Assembly: GCF_004402705.1 (NCBI RefSeq)
Contig: NZ_SOFM01000050.1
Span: forward strand, 1 to 64,000
Length of the DNA: 64,000 bases
Source: Cryobacterium mannosilyticum
GTDB lineage: Bacteria; Actinomycetota; Actinomycetes; Actinomycetales; Microbacteriaceae
Direction of reading: 5' to 3'
The notes beneath the pieces are model-generated. The model saw only the letters and a list, made by a program, of their open reading frames with translations, did no database searches and was not told the DNA's origin. The position numbers were made by a program, and so were the translations under genes. Shown in pieces: positions 41,248 through 49,375 of the stretch. The first letter of the stretch is position 1; each line of letters begins with the position of its first letter.

Positions 41248-41381
41248 TCTCGTGCCTATGCGGGAGGAGCGGCGTCCCTGGGTTCAGTCGACGTCAACCA
41301 GTAGGTGATGCGGTGGATCTCCGACAGGAAGGTTTACACTAATCCGATCTGGCCGGTCCGCACACCCACGGAGGAACGCAC

Positions 41382-41834
41382 ATAACCACACCGGATGCGC
41401 CCGACCAGGCACACCGCAGGCCGGCGAACGTCTCCGATGAGACGGTCGAGGCGCTCGGCAGACTTTCTGAAGCGTTGGAAGTCGTCGAGCACGCCCGCGG
41501 GCTTCTCTATGGGTTTCACCGCCTCACCGGGAAGGCAGATCTCGCTCTTGGGGAGGCTGCGGAGCTGATGCGAGCCGCGGGCCACGGTGCCATTGCCGAC
41601 GGCCTGGAACAGACGCTGATCGGCAGAAATGTGATCGACGGCCGCTGGACCTTCCAAATCGTGGAGGACTACGACACCAACTACTACGCCGTATTCGTCG
41701 ACGCGGAACGAGAGGCGCGGCAGACCCTGGTCGAGGGCAAGAAGCACCTTTACGAAGCAGAAATGAAAGAAGATCGACGCAGTCACGGACTGCCGCACCA
41801 CGAAGCACGGCCCCCGCACCCGCGGGACACCTGA
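41382..41834 (+). CDS. Conserved hypothetical protein with apparent AUA start codon
   Basis: The frame from 41382 reads (M)TTPDAPDQAHRRPANVSDE, then ALEVVEHARGLLYGFHRLTG, LIGRNVIDGRWTFQIVEDYD and a charged C-terminus KHLYEAEMKEDRRSHG, 150 residues. GGAGGA (41370-41375) stands 6 bases before ATA 41382, an ideal ribosome site, while no ATG or GTG occurs in frame before 41475 (TTG), which would drop 31 residues that look coding. I recall similar actinobacterial proteins starting MTTPD. Function unknown. It may use a non-standard start or be translated poorly. Confidence 0.7.
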   Translation: MTTPDAPDQAHRRPANVSDETVEALGRLSEALEVVEHARGLLYGFHRLTGKADLALGEAAELMRAAGHGAIADGLEQTLIGRNVIDGRWTFQIVEDYDTNYYAVFVDAEREARQTLVEGKKHLYEAEMKEDRRSHGLPHHEARPPHPRDT

Positions 41835-41919
41835 GCCGGCACCAAAACGGCTCCCACCTGCACTCTGAAGCTGTTCGCGCCGGGTGTCGGGTAACGCCAT
41901 AGATCCCTGAAAGGTTCTC

Positions 41920-42744
41920 GTGTCGAAATCGAAGAAGTCGGGCAGCGTGAAACGCGTTCCCAAGCCCCTGTACGAGAAGGAACTGGAGCGGCTGCAGGCA
42001 GAGCTGGTGGGAATGCAACAGTGGGTCATCGAAACCGGGGCGCGAGTTCTTGTCATTTTCGAGGGTCGGGATGCGGCGGGGAAGGGCGGCGCCATCAAGC
42101 GAATCGTGCAGTACCTGAACCCGCGCGCCGCCCGAGTGGTCGCACTCCCCACGCCGAGCGAGCGGGAGAAGGGGCAGTGGTACTTCCAGCGCTACATCGA
42201 GCGGCTGCCCACCGCCGGAGAAATCGTTCTGATGGACCGCTCCTGGTACAACCGGGGCGGAGTCGAGCGGGTCATGGGATATTGCACCGACGAGCAGTAC
42301 CACAGGTTCCTTGAGCAGGTTCCCCTCGTCGAGCGCATGCTGGTCGACGAGGGAATCATCCTGATCAAGTTCTGGTTCTCCGTTTCAGACACTGTGCAGG
42401 AGGAGAGGTTTCGCTCTCGCCTGGAAGATCCGATGCGTCGGTGGAAGCTCTCCGAAACTGACCTCTTCTCGATCACCCGCTGGGAGGACTACTCCCGAGC
42501 CAAAGACGACATGTTCGACGCCACAGACCTCGATTTCGCCCCATGGTGGTCGATCGAAAGTGACGACAAGAGAGCATCCCGAATCAATGCAATCAAGCAC
42601 CTGCTCACGCAGATTCCCTATGAGCACCGGCTGCCGGACAAGGTGAGTATCCCTGAGCGTCCCGACGCGAACGATTCCGACCGGCCGCCGCGTGAACAGA
42701 CGAAGTTCGTCGCCGACCATGCCAGGACGCTGAAGAAGAACTAG
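41920..42744 (+). CDS. ppk2: Polyphosphate kinase 2
   Basis: A 274-residue PPK2, which transfers phosphate between polyphosphate and nucleotides. Walker A is FEGRDAAGKGGAIKRI near residue 47, the lid/Walker B part is VLMDRSWYNRGGVERVMGYC near residue 104, and KFWFSVS and RWKLSETDLFSITRWEDYSRA follow, all as in class I PPK2 (ADP phosphorylating). Start GTG 41920 after GAAAGG. The neighbouring small stress-type proteins suggest a role in starvation or energy balance. Confidence 0.95.
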   Translation: MSKSKKSGSVKRVPKPLYEKELERLQAELVGMQQWVIETGARVLVIFEGRDAAGKGGAIKRIVQYLNPRAARVVALPTPSEREKGQWYFQRYIERLPTAGEIVLMDRSWYNRGGVERVMGYCTDEQYHRFLEQVPLVERMLVDEGIILIKFWFSVSDTVQEERFRSRLEDPMRRWKLSETDLFSITRWEDYSRAKDDMFDATDLDFAPWWSIESDDKRASRINAIKHLLTQIPYEHRLPDKVSIPERPDANDSDRPPREQTKFVADHARTLKKN

Positions 42745-42957
42745 ATCTGCTGCCGCTCGCGAACGTCGCAATCCTGGTCTTTCAAGCGGGGCACATCATC
42801 GTGAGCGTGATCCGCCGGGGTGACCGCGACGTGGGCGAGAATCTCCTCGTAGCGGTCGATCATCGCCTCGAAAGAGAAGCGCAGCGACGGCCGTGCCGCT
42901 GGCCAGGGCTTCAACCACGGTGACAGTCGGCTCGAGCGGGGCCACGTCGGTGTCCAT
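42741..42957 (-). pseudogene. Remnant of a GT4-type glycosyltransferase
   Basis: Two frames on the minus strand carry recognisable pieces: MDTDVAPLEPTVTVVEALASGTAVA (like the ExxGxxxxEAlAsGtPV donor-site block) and, after a frameshift or deletion near 42900, RPSLRFSFEAMIDRYEEIL, like the family C-terminus. The stop (42741-42743) overlaps the ppk2 end. No intact domain or start remains. The assignment rests on short motifs. Confidence 0.45.
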
Positions 42958-43176
42958 CGGCAAGTCCAGCCCGCGAGATTGATTGCCCCCGATGTGTGAC
43001 GGACTCGCCCCGAGATACGACTACACCATAAGAGAATCTCTGCGGAAACCGACCCCGTGAGCTTCGCTTCCGGCGTGCCTTTTTTCGACGAGTTGTCGGG
43101 CACTGTCGCCGACGATTCGCTGTCCACCGCTTTGCTGTCCACCGCCACACCCTGCACAATTTGAGGAGATCTTGCC

Positions 43177-43977
43177 ATGGTCACATCCGACTCACCCCGT
43201 TCCGATCGCAGTCGCGATACTCGCGATCGCGATGAAACCATCGCCGCAGTGCCGGTGAACACCGCGGTGCCGGTGAACACCGTCCCGCCGGTGAACACCG
43301 CAGCGCCCACCAGTACCGCAGCGCCCACCAGTACCGCAGCGCCGGTAAACACCGCCGTGCCCACCAGCAACGCCGTACCCACCGAAACCGGGAGCACTGA
43401 AAACGGGCGCGCGGTTCGCGACGATGTCGTCAACCGCGAGAAGGCCCGCTTCGGCGGGATCAAGTGGGGAGCCGCATTCTTCGGCTGGCTCACCGCCACG
43501 GGCACCGCCGTCATCCTCACCGCCCTGTTCGCCGGCATCGGCACGGTCGTCGGTTTCAATTCAACGGATTCGGCCGATCAAGCTGCCGGAGCCGCCGCCG
43601 ACAACGCAGACACCCTTGCGCTGATCGGCGCGATCGCGCTCGCGGTCGTGGTGTTCCTTTCCTACCTCTGCGGCGGCTACGTCGCCGGGCGGATGGCGCG
43701 CTTCGACGGTGCCAAGCAGGGCGTCGCGGTCTGGGTCTGGGCCATCATCATCGCGTTCGTCACCGCGATCATCGGCGCCATCGCCGGCAGCCAGCTCAAC
43801 GTGCTGGAGAACATGAACAGCCTGCCCAGCATCCCGCTCAATGGGGGAAACCTGACCGCAGGCAGCATCATCACGGCGCTCGTCGTCGTGGTAGTCAGCC
43901 TCGCCGGCGCGATCCTCGGCGGCCTCGCGGGAATGCGCTTTCACCGTCGCGTCGACCGTGAAGGGCTCGGGCGCTAG
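43177..43977 (+). CDS. Membrane protein with N-terminal hexapeptide repeats
   Basis: A 266-residue protein. Residues 25-72 are eight copies of a hexapeptide (VPVNTA/APTSTA type), coded by 18-bp DNA repeats at 43249-43392. After a linker come four predicted membrane helices (about residues 100-125, 145-167, 187-209 and 230-252) with GGYVAGRMARFDGAKQG between helices 2 and 3, typical of small Gly-rich stress membrane proteins (TIGR04086/YrzE-like in pattern). GAGGAGAT precedes the ATG. The role is unknown; the neighbours suggest envelope stress. Confidence 0.8.
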   Translation: MVTSDSPRSDRSRDTRDRDETIAAVPVNTAVPVNTVPPVNTAAPTSTAAPTSTAAPVNTAVPTSNAVPTETGSTENGRAVRDDVVNREKARFGGIKWGAAFFGWLTATGTAVILTALFAGIGTVVGFNSTDSADQAAGAAADNADTLALIGAIALAVVVFLSYLCGGYVAGRMARFDGAKQGVAVWVWAIIIAFVTAIIGAIAGSQLNVLENMNSLPSIPLNGGNLTAGSIITALVVVVVSLAGAILGGLAGMRFHRRVDREGLGR

Positions 43978-44037
43978 CCTGCCGGCTCACCAACCCCACC
44001 CGCGTTCGGACGCCTGGTAAGGGAAAAGGAAACTCGC

Positions 44038-44187
44038 ATGATTGACAAGAGCAACCTCGGCTCTCTCTTCGGCGCAACGGTCACGGATGCCGATGGCGAC
44101 AAGATCGGCACCGTCGGCCAGCTCTTCGTCGACCCCGGCGCTGACACGGATGGCCGCACGCTCCGCGAATCGCGGGCAGCGGAGTAA
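44038..44187 (+). pseudogene. Truncated PRC-barrel domain gene
   Basis: ATG 44038 after AAAGGAAAC. The 49 residues begin MIDKSNLGSLFGATVTDADG, then DKIGTVGQLFVDPGADTDGRTL, the first half of a PRC-barrel domain. Full proteins continue for 60 or more residues; here the frame changes to RESRAAE and stops. Probably a decayed gene whose 3' part has been lost. Confidence 0.75.
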
Positions 44188-44213
44188 CACCGGACACCAG
44201 CACGAATCACCAA

Positions 44214-44259
44214 CACAGAACGTGGCTGGGCAGGGTAACCGGCCCAGCCACCTTCTGTG
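44214..44259 (+). terminator. Terminator-like hairpin
   Basis: Arms CACAGAA...TGGCTGGGC (44214-44231) and GCCCAGCCA...TTCTGTG (44242-44259) pair over 16 of 18 positions with a 2-base internal mismatch and a 10-base loop. It follows the PRC-barrel fragment. Confidence 0.7.
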
Positions 44260-44296
44260 CCCAGCACCCCTTGATTGCAGTCGAAAAGAGATCACC

Positions 44297-44443
44297 ATGG
44301 CCCGCTTGCTCAAATTCCTTCCTGTCGTCGTGACTCTGGTCACCAAGTACCTGCGCAGTCCGCAGGGAAAGGCCGCGCTCCAGAAGCTGCGGTCTGCGCG
44401 TCGGCAGCCGAAGAACGCCCGCACGGCCCGTCGCGGGTACTGA
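44297..44443 (+). CDS. Small basic protein, 48 residues
   Basis: ATG 44297 after AAAAGAGATC. MARLLKFLPVVVTLVTKYLR, then SPQGKAALQKLRSARRQPK and a basic tail. The N-terminal 20 residues form one amphipathic or membrane helix and the rest is strongly basic, so it may bind membranes or nucleic acid. Function unknown; similar small proteins occur in actinobacterial stress clusters. Confidence 0.6.
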   Translation: MARLLKFLPVVVTLVTKYLRSPQGKAALQKLRSARRQPKNARTARRGY

Positions 44444-44684
44444 GCCCGGTGATGGCTGCCGGCGCGCCCGGTTCGTGAGCCGATTCCGCCCGGCGAGCAG
44501 GAACAGGTCGACCTGTCGCGACACGCGGCGGCGAGTGGATTTCGCGAGGGGCTCCCTGAGAAGGTCCTGTGACGGCACCGTGCAACCTATGCCGGGCATG
44601 AGAAATCGGCGTCGGCCCCCGTCATAAGGAGTATCTGCCGCGCATTCCCGTGCGGGACGATATCGCAACGATGAGGAGTTCACT
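44444..44684. other. Intergenic region, no convincing gene
   Basis: About 240 bases between the small basic protein and the next membrane protein. A 39-codon open stretch ending at a TGA lacks a start codon and ribosome site. A GAGGAG ribosome site for the next gene lies at its end. Confidence 0.5.
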
Positions 44685-45236
44685 ATGACTGGACGCAATA
44701 CTTTTGTTCGAAGCCTGCACGACCTGGGATTGGCCGTGTGGTCCGGCGGCGCGTTGATGGGGGCCGTCGGCCTCAACGGGAGCGCAGCGACGGCGAAGAA
44801 CCCGCGGGAGCGGGTGGCCCTGGCCAGTGAAGGATGGAAGAGGTGGGCGCCGGTGCAGGTGGCCGCGCTCGTCGCCCACGGCGTGGGTGGTGCGGGTCTG
44901 ATCCTTGGCAACAAGGCACGTCTGGCAGGTCAACCCGAAGGGCGTGCGAACACGATTGTGAAGCTTGCCCTCACCGGCGTGGCAGCAGGCACAACCCTGT
45001 ACTCCGGCATCCTCGGCAAGAAGATGGCCGAGCACGCCGGAGAGCCCACCGACGGAACCACCGAGGCCGCGGCAGGCACGTCGGCGGAGCTTGACGCGCT
45101 TCAGCGCCGGCAGCGCGTGATGCAGTGGGTTACTCCCGCCGTGACGGCCGTCTTGATCGTTCTGGCCGCCCAGCAGGGCGAGCAGCAGCGCCCGGTCGTC
45201 GGGTTGCTCGCGCGCTTCGCATCACACTCCCGCTGA
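44685..45236 (+). CDS. Conserved actinobacterial membrane protein, unknown function
   Basis: A 183-residue protein with helices at about residues 12-31, 60-80, 92-112 and 143-160. The sequence LHDLGLAVWSGGALMGAVGLN near residue 10 and WVTPAVTAVLIVLAAQQGEQQRP near the end are recognisable in actinobacterial hypothetical proteins often found near stress genes. GAGGAG stands 6-8 bases before the ATG. No catalytic motif. Confidence 0.8.
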   Translation: MTGRNTFVRSLHDLGLAVWSGGALMGAVGLNGSAATAKNPRERVALASEGWKRWAPVQVAALVAHGVGGAGLILGNKARLAGQPEGRANTIVKLALTGVAAGTTLYSGILGKKMAEHAGEPTDGTTEAAAGTSAELDALQRRQRVMQWVTPAVTAVLIVLAAQQGEQQRPVVGLLARFASHSR

Positions 45237-45420
45237 CCGGGTCTCGCCGGGCTCGACCACCGGAGCGATGATTGAGCCTGGTGTGGCGATCGAAGGCAAG
45301 TACACTGATCGGGTTCATGGGACGCGAAGCCGCCACTGTGAACGCGTCGGTGTGGGACGGCATCCTCCCCATTGCCGCCGGTGGTCGAGCTCGACCCGGT
45401 GGCCGAGCCCGTCGACCCGG
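45237..45420. repeat. REP-type repeats between unknown membrane protein and anti-sigma gene
   Basis: Degenerate halves at 45237-45262 (GGTCTCGCCGGGCTCGACCA) and 45376-45420 (GGTGGTCGAGCTCGACC; GGTGGCCGAGCCCGTCGACC). Between them TACACT (45301-45306) and an ATG at 45317 (MGREAATVNASVWDG...) look like the start of a gene that runs into the second repeat; I do not call it a gene. Confidence 0.6.
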
Positions 45421-45430
45421 CGCGTCAGCC

Positions 45431-47050
45431 CTACTTGCGGATGACGGTCCCGTCGAGCGGGGCGATCTCGATCGGCTTCGGCAGCTGGATCACACCGTCC
45501 TCGAGGGAGACGATCGTGTTCCACCAACCGTCGGGATGCTTCATCGCGAAGCCCGGAACGAGCCAGGCGTTGCCGTCCGCGTCCCACATCATCAGCAGGG
45601 TCGATGTGGCCTCGTCGACCGTCACCACGACGACCTTCGGCTTCTCGGGCAGCGGCTGGGGCTCGGCCGTCGGTTCGGGCAGAGGTTCGGCCGTCGGCGG
45701 CACCGACGGGGCCGGTGCGGGCACCGGCTCCGCGGTCGGTGTGGCGACCGGCTCCTCGGTCTTGCCTGGGCCCGGCTCGATGATGGGGTTGTCCCGCGGG
45801 TCGACGCCCTGAGGCGTGGGCTTCGTCCCTCCAGCCTGCGGGTCGGTCGCGGTGCCGCCGTTCGCATCTGTGGTGACGGGGGTGTCCGGGCCGACGAGGG
45901 CGTCGGGGCTGACCGGCGAGCCCGTCGCATCCGCTGAGCGGAGCATGTCGGCGGCGAGCAGTCGCACTCCGCCCTGAAACTCCGGGCCGGCGGCCCCGAA
46001 CCAGCGGTAGTCGCTGAGCCGCTTGACCGCGTCGGTCGCCGAGATGGTGCCGAAGCTGCCCCGGTCGACGACGTCGATGGAGTGGCCGGAGGCCCAGGCG
46101 ATCTTGCCGGAGGGCGCCCACGCCACGGTCCATTCGAGGGCGGTCTGGGTGCCGTCCACCGTGAGGTTGGTGGTCGCCGTCGTCTGGCCGGGGTCAGCCG
46201 TCACCCGGATGCGGTCGGCCGCCACGTCGAGACCGGTCTTGCCGAACAGGGTGCGGGCCGCTGCTCGTGCGTCGGACTCGCTTGGGGCCTTGCTTGCGCC
46301 GGCGGGGGCCGGTGGCACCTCGCAGACGGGCAGCACGTCGATTGCAGGGCCACCGGCGGCATCCGCAGGCGGCACCGCGGCGCAGACCACCTGCGGCATG
46401 GCCGTCGGGTCGTTGTACCACCAGTCGCCGGTGCCCGCCCAGGTGATGGTGACGGATGCCGCGGAGCCGTCCTCCGGGCCGACCATCCAGGTGGGGTAGG
46501 CCGGGTCGGAGTAGGTGGTCTTCTTCGCCTCGCCGGAGACGCCGAGCGCCCCGGCGACGTCGCGGAGCCGCGACTCCGCCGTGCCCGTGCGCTTCAGTTG
46601 GTAGACCGAGCCGGTGCTGGCTTCGGTGCCGAGGTCGGCGCCCGCTTCGTAGCGGTAGTCGATCCACTGGGCGATGCGCATGTCGCTGGGGGCGGCATCC
46701 GCGCCCATTTTGAGGCTGGAGCTCGCTGCGCCGCCGCCCTGTGCGCTGGTGTTGCTGCTGCTGCTCGCGGCGAGGAAGAGTGGCGCGCGCTGGGTCGGCA
46801 GCGAGACCACGAGCGCTCCCACGGTGACCGCGGCCACGGCGAGGGTCATGCCGCCGGCGGCCTGGATGCGGCGTTGGCGGTTGACGAGGCGGGGTGCCTC
46901 CCGGGTCGCGGCGTTCGCGATGAGGTCCGATGACAGGTCGGGGGCCGCGCCCTGGGCGCCGAGGCTTCGCCGCAGTCGCGCGTCGACGTTGCTGTCTGCG
47001 TTGTCGTCGGTGACACCGTCGGGGTCGCGGTCGTCAGAATGTGTGCTCAT
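45431..47050 (-). CDS. Anti-sigma-factor-like membrane protein with Pro/Glu-rich linker
   Basis: A 539-residue protein. An N-terminal cytoplasmic part (about 70 residues) precedes one membrane helix (about residues 70-92, AAGGMTLAVAAVTVGALVVSLP). The large outer part has no known domain; residues about 400-480 are a Thr/Pro/Glu linker, and a small C-terminal domain begins KPKVVVVTVDEATSTLLMMWD. It starts 7 bases after the ECF sigma gene ends on the same strand, the usual place for an anti-sigma factor or regulated sensor. No zinc-binding HxxxCxxC motif is seen, so the role is inferred from context. Confidence 0.78.
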   Translation of the reverse strand: MSTHSDDRDPDGVTDDNADSNVDARLRRSLGAQGAAPDLSSDLIANAATREAPRLVNRQRRIQAAGGMTLAVAAVTVGALVVSLPTQRAPLFLAASSSSNTSAQGGGAASSSLKMGADAAPSDMRIAQWIDYRYEAGADLGTEASTGSVYQLKRTGTAESRLRDVAGALGVSGEAKKTTYSDPAYPTWMVGPEDGSAASVTITWAGTGDWWYNDPTAMPQVVCAAVPPADAAGGPAIDVLPVCEVPPAPAGASKAPSESDARAAARTLFGKTGLDVAADRIRVTADPGQTTATTNLTVDGTQTALEWTVAWAPSGKIAWASGHSIDVVDRGSFGTISATDAVKRLSDYRWFGAAGPEFQGGVRLLAADMLRSADATGSPVSPDALVGPDTPVTTDANGGTATDPQAGGTKPTPQGVDPRDNPIIEPGPGKTEEPVATPTAEPVPAPAPSVPPTAEPLPEPTAEPQPLPEKPKVVVVTVDEATSTLLMMWDADGNAWLVPGFAMKHPDGWWNTIVSLEDGVIQLPKPIEIAPLDGTVIRK

Positions 47051-47057
47051 GCAATGG

Positions 47058-47708
47058 TTATGTCGGCTGAGGGGTCGATCTTTCAGAAGGGACCGATTCG
47101 TCTTTGTCGGTCGGGTCGGCATCCGGGGCGGTGTCGACTTTCGGGGTCGGGTCAGCCTTCGAGGCTGGGCCGGCTTTCGGACCCGCGTCAGCCTTCGAAG
47201 CTGGGCCGGCTTTCGGGGCGGTGTCGTCTGGCCCGTCCATCAGCCGCGCGAGCGTCTTCTTCGCCCGGTGCAAACGGATGCTCACCGCATTCGCGCTGAC
47301 ACCCAGCGACGTCGAGATGGCGGGGATGGGCAGGTCCTCGAGCACCGCCAGAGCGAGAACCTCACGGTCGCGCGGGCGCAGCCGGCGCCATGCGTCGGCC
47401 AGGGCGAGGTCGGTGATCGCGATGTCCTCGGCGGAGGGCGCGGTGTCGGTCGCCCGGAGCGCGAACAGCAGCGAGGCCGCGGTGGCCTGCTGGCGCCGGT
47501 GATTCGCGACGAGGTTGGCCGCGATGCGGTAGAGCCACGGCAACTCCTCGCCCGCGGTCACGGTGGCGCGCCGGCGCCAAGCGATCGCGAAGACGTCTGC
47601 GGCGAGATCCTCCACGAAGCGGTGCTCGACCCGGCGCGCAAGGAAACCGCCGATCGCCGGCAGGTACTTCGAATAGACGGCGGCGAACGCGTCGTCAACA
47701 GGGGGCAT
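47058..47708 (-). CDS. ECF-type RNA polymerase sigma factor
   Basis: A 216-residue sigma-70 family protein. Region 2 is FAAVYSKYLPAIGGFLARRVEHRFVEDLAADVFAIAWRR with LPWLYRIAANLVANHRRQQ; region 4 is WRRLRPRDREVLALAVLEDLPIPAISTSLGVSANAVSIRLHRAKKTL. The last 50 residues are a Lys/Ala/Pro/Asp repeat tail (GPASKAD copies), unusual for an ECF factor and coded by 29-bp direct repeats around 47151-47214. ATG 47708 lacks a ribosome site and may be leaderless. It precedes the anti-sigma-like gene. Confidence 0.92.
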   Translation of the reverse strand: MPPVDDAFAAVYSKYLPAIGGFLARRVEHRFVEDLAADVFAIAWRRRATVTAGEELPWLYRIAANLVANHRRQQATAASLLFALRATDTAPSAEDIAITDLALADAWRRLRPRDREVLALAVLEDLPIPAISTSLGVSANAVSIRLHRAKKTLARLMDGPDDTAPKAGPASKADAGPKAGPASKADPTPKVDTAPDADPTDKDESVPSERSTPQPT

Positions 47709-47913
47709 ACCGTCAGTCTGGCCGAGCGGCGCGCGCGGGACAACCGAACGCTCTCTCTGGGGTCTGTGACCGCGTGAACGATCCACTGTTTCGGGGCTGT
47801 CCGGGTCGGGATTGAGGGGTGTAGTTTTCCTCCACATATGCGATTTGATCAGCTTATCCACCGATATCCTGGGTGCCGGCCGGATGTCGGTGGGTCGTCG
47901 TAAAGTGACCGGT

Positions 47914-49218
47914 ATGACGATCCTCGTGAACGCCCGGCAGGAGGCCCTTGGTGAGCGTTTCGACGCGATCAAGGAGGCCGAGCGTGACATCGCCCGGGCC
48001 TTCGCCCGGCGTGCGGAGCTCATCGACGAGGCCCGCCGTTTTCGTGAGGAGACGGCGGCGATGACTGTCGCATCCGCCGCGTGTGCGTCGTCGCTGTCGC
48101 GCTGGAACGAATCGATGATCGCCGAGCGGGAATTCGTCAGCGAGTTGGCCTGCACCCTCCTGGTGCCGCAACGCACCGCCGAAACCGTGATCGCCGAGAG
48201 CCGGGCCCTCGCCGACGACCTTCCCGGCACCCGGGCCGCTCTGCACCGCGGGGAGATCTCCTACCGGAACGCGCAGACCCTGATGGGCCAGGCGTGGTCT
48301 GTGCCGGCCGATGCGAAGGCGGCGTTCGAAGCGGCTTTGCTGCCGTCGGCGGCGAACCTGACGGCGTCGAAGCTGAAGACGAAGGCGCGGATGCTGCGGG
48401 AGCGGCTGCACCCCGAGACGATCGCCGCCCGGCACGACACGTCGATCACCGATCGGAAGGTGTCTGTCGAGCCTGAGGCCGACGGGATGGCGTCGCTTTA
48501 CTGGTACGACACCGCGGAGCAGGTCGATGCCGCCTATCGGCGGATCACCACGACTGCGCTGAGCCTGCAGGGCCCCGAGGAGCCTCGCACTCTCACCCAA
48601 TTGCGCGCGGACGTTCTCAAGGACCTGCTGATCGACGGTGTAACCCCCGCCGGGCTCGCGAAAGGCATCCGGGCCACGGTGAACGTGACGGTGCCGGTGT
48701 TGACCTTGATGGGCCTCTCCGACGAGCCGGCCCACCTCGCGGGGTACGGCCCGATCGACCCGGAGACGGCAAGGCGGCTTGCGGCGGGGGCGCCGAGCTT
48801 CACCAGGTTGCTGACGCATCCCGAGACCGGGGTCGTGCTCTCGGTCGGCCGCGACCGTTACAAGGTCCCGAAGGATCTGAAGCGTTATGTGCAGCTTCGT
48901 GACGAAACGTGTCGGTTTCCGGGGTGTAATCGTCCGGCGCACGAGTGCGACCTCGATCACACCCTCGACTGGCAGTTTCAGGGTTGCACCGAGCACGAGA
49001 ATCTGGCTTCCGTGTGTGCGGGCGATCATGGGTTGAAAAGCGAGACGGGGTGGACAGCGAAACAGCTCCCGGGCGGCATCATCGAGTGGACGTCGCCGAC
49101 CGGCCGGCACTTCCGCACCGAGCCGGCCGTCGACATCCGCCCCTCGCCGCCGCGCCGGGTGCCAGCGCCGCCCCCGCCGGTCGATCCGGCGGAGCCCGCC
49201 GAACCGCCGCCGTTCTGA
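47914..49218 (+). CDS. DUF222 / HNH endonuclease domain protein (13E12-repeat family)
   Basis: A 434-residue protein. The helical DUF222 domain takes residues 10-300, and the HNH domain is at about 325-385: CRFPGCNRPAHECDLDHTLDWQFQGCTEHENLASVCAGDHGLKS with the paired Cys and His residues. The C-terminus is Pro-rich. This family is amplified in actinobacterial genomes, often beside repeats as here; its function is unknown. ATG 47884 would add 10 residues. TATCCT at 47865-47870 may be the -10. Confidence 0.9.
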   Translation: MTILVNARQEALGERFDAIKEAERDIARAFARRAELIDEARRFREETAAMTVASAACASSLSRWNESMIAEREFVSELACTLLVPQRTAETVIAESRALADDLPGTRAALHRGEISYRNAQTLMGQAWSVPADAKAAFEAALLPSAANLTASKLKTKARMLRERLHPETIAARHDTSITDRKVSVEPEADGMASLYWYDTAEQVDAAYRRITTTALSLQGPEEPRTLTQLRADVLKDLLIDGVTPAGLAKGIRATVNVTVPVLTLMGLSDEPAHLAGYGPIDPETARRLAAGAPSFTRLLTHPETGVVLSVGRDRYKVPKDLKRYVQLRDETCRFPGCNRPAHECDLDHTLDWQFQGCTEHENLASVCAGDHGLKSETGWTAKQLPGGIIEWTSPTGRHFRTEPAVDIRPSPPRRVPAPPPPVDPAEPAEPPPF

Positions 49219-49226
49219 CCCGAGGC

Positions 49227-49375
49227 CACCGGTGGTCGAGCCTGTCGAGACCCCCCGCGCCGTGGTTTCGACAAGCTCAACCCCCGCCGGTCGAGCTCCA
49301 CCGGTGGTCGAGCTTGTCGAGACCCCCCCCACCTCCCCCCGCGCCGTGCTTTCGACAGGCTCAACCACCGGTTGG
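49227..49375. repeat. Cluster of REP-type inverted repeats
   Basis: Four or more copies of GGTGGTCGAGCYTGTCGAGACC or its complement occur here in alternating orientation, between poly-C stretches (GACCCCCC). They can form large stem-loops downstream of the HNH gene and upstream of the helicase. Confidence 0.85.

Noticed and set aside
44444..44684. 39-codon open stretch ending EKVL
   Set aside because: No start codon, an upstream in-frame stop, and no known relatives recognised.
45317..45937. Frame starting MGREAATVNASVWDG after a TACACT box
   Set aside because: It runs through REP repeats and then antisense to the anti-sigma gene; at best the first 20 codons are a gene remnant.
39985..46022. 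Integrated element with att sites
   Set aside because: The 36-bp direct repeat is suggestive, but no integrase, relaxase or tRNA target is present, so an att call is not supported and is kept only as a question in the findings.
49227..49375. CRISPR-like array
   Set aside because: Units alternate in orientation, spacers are not of constant length, and no cas genes are present.
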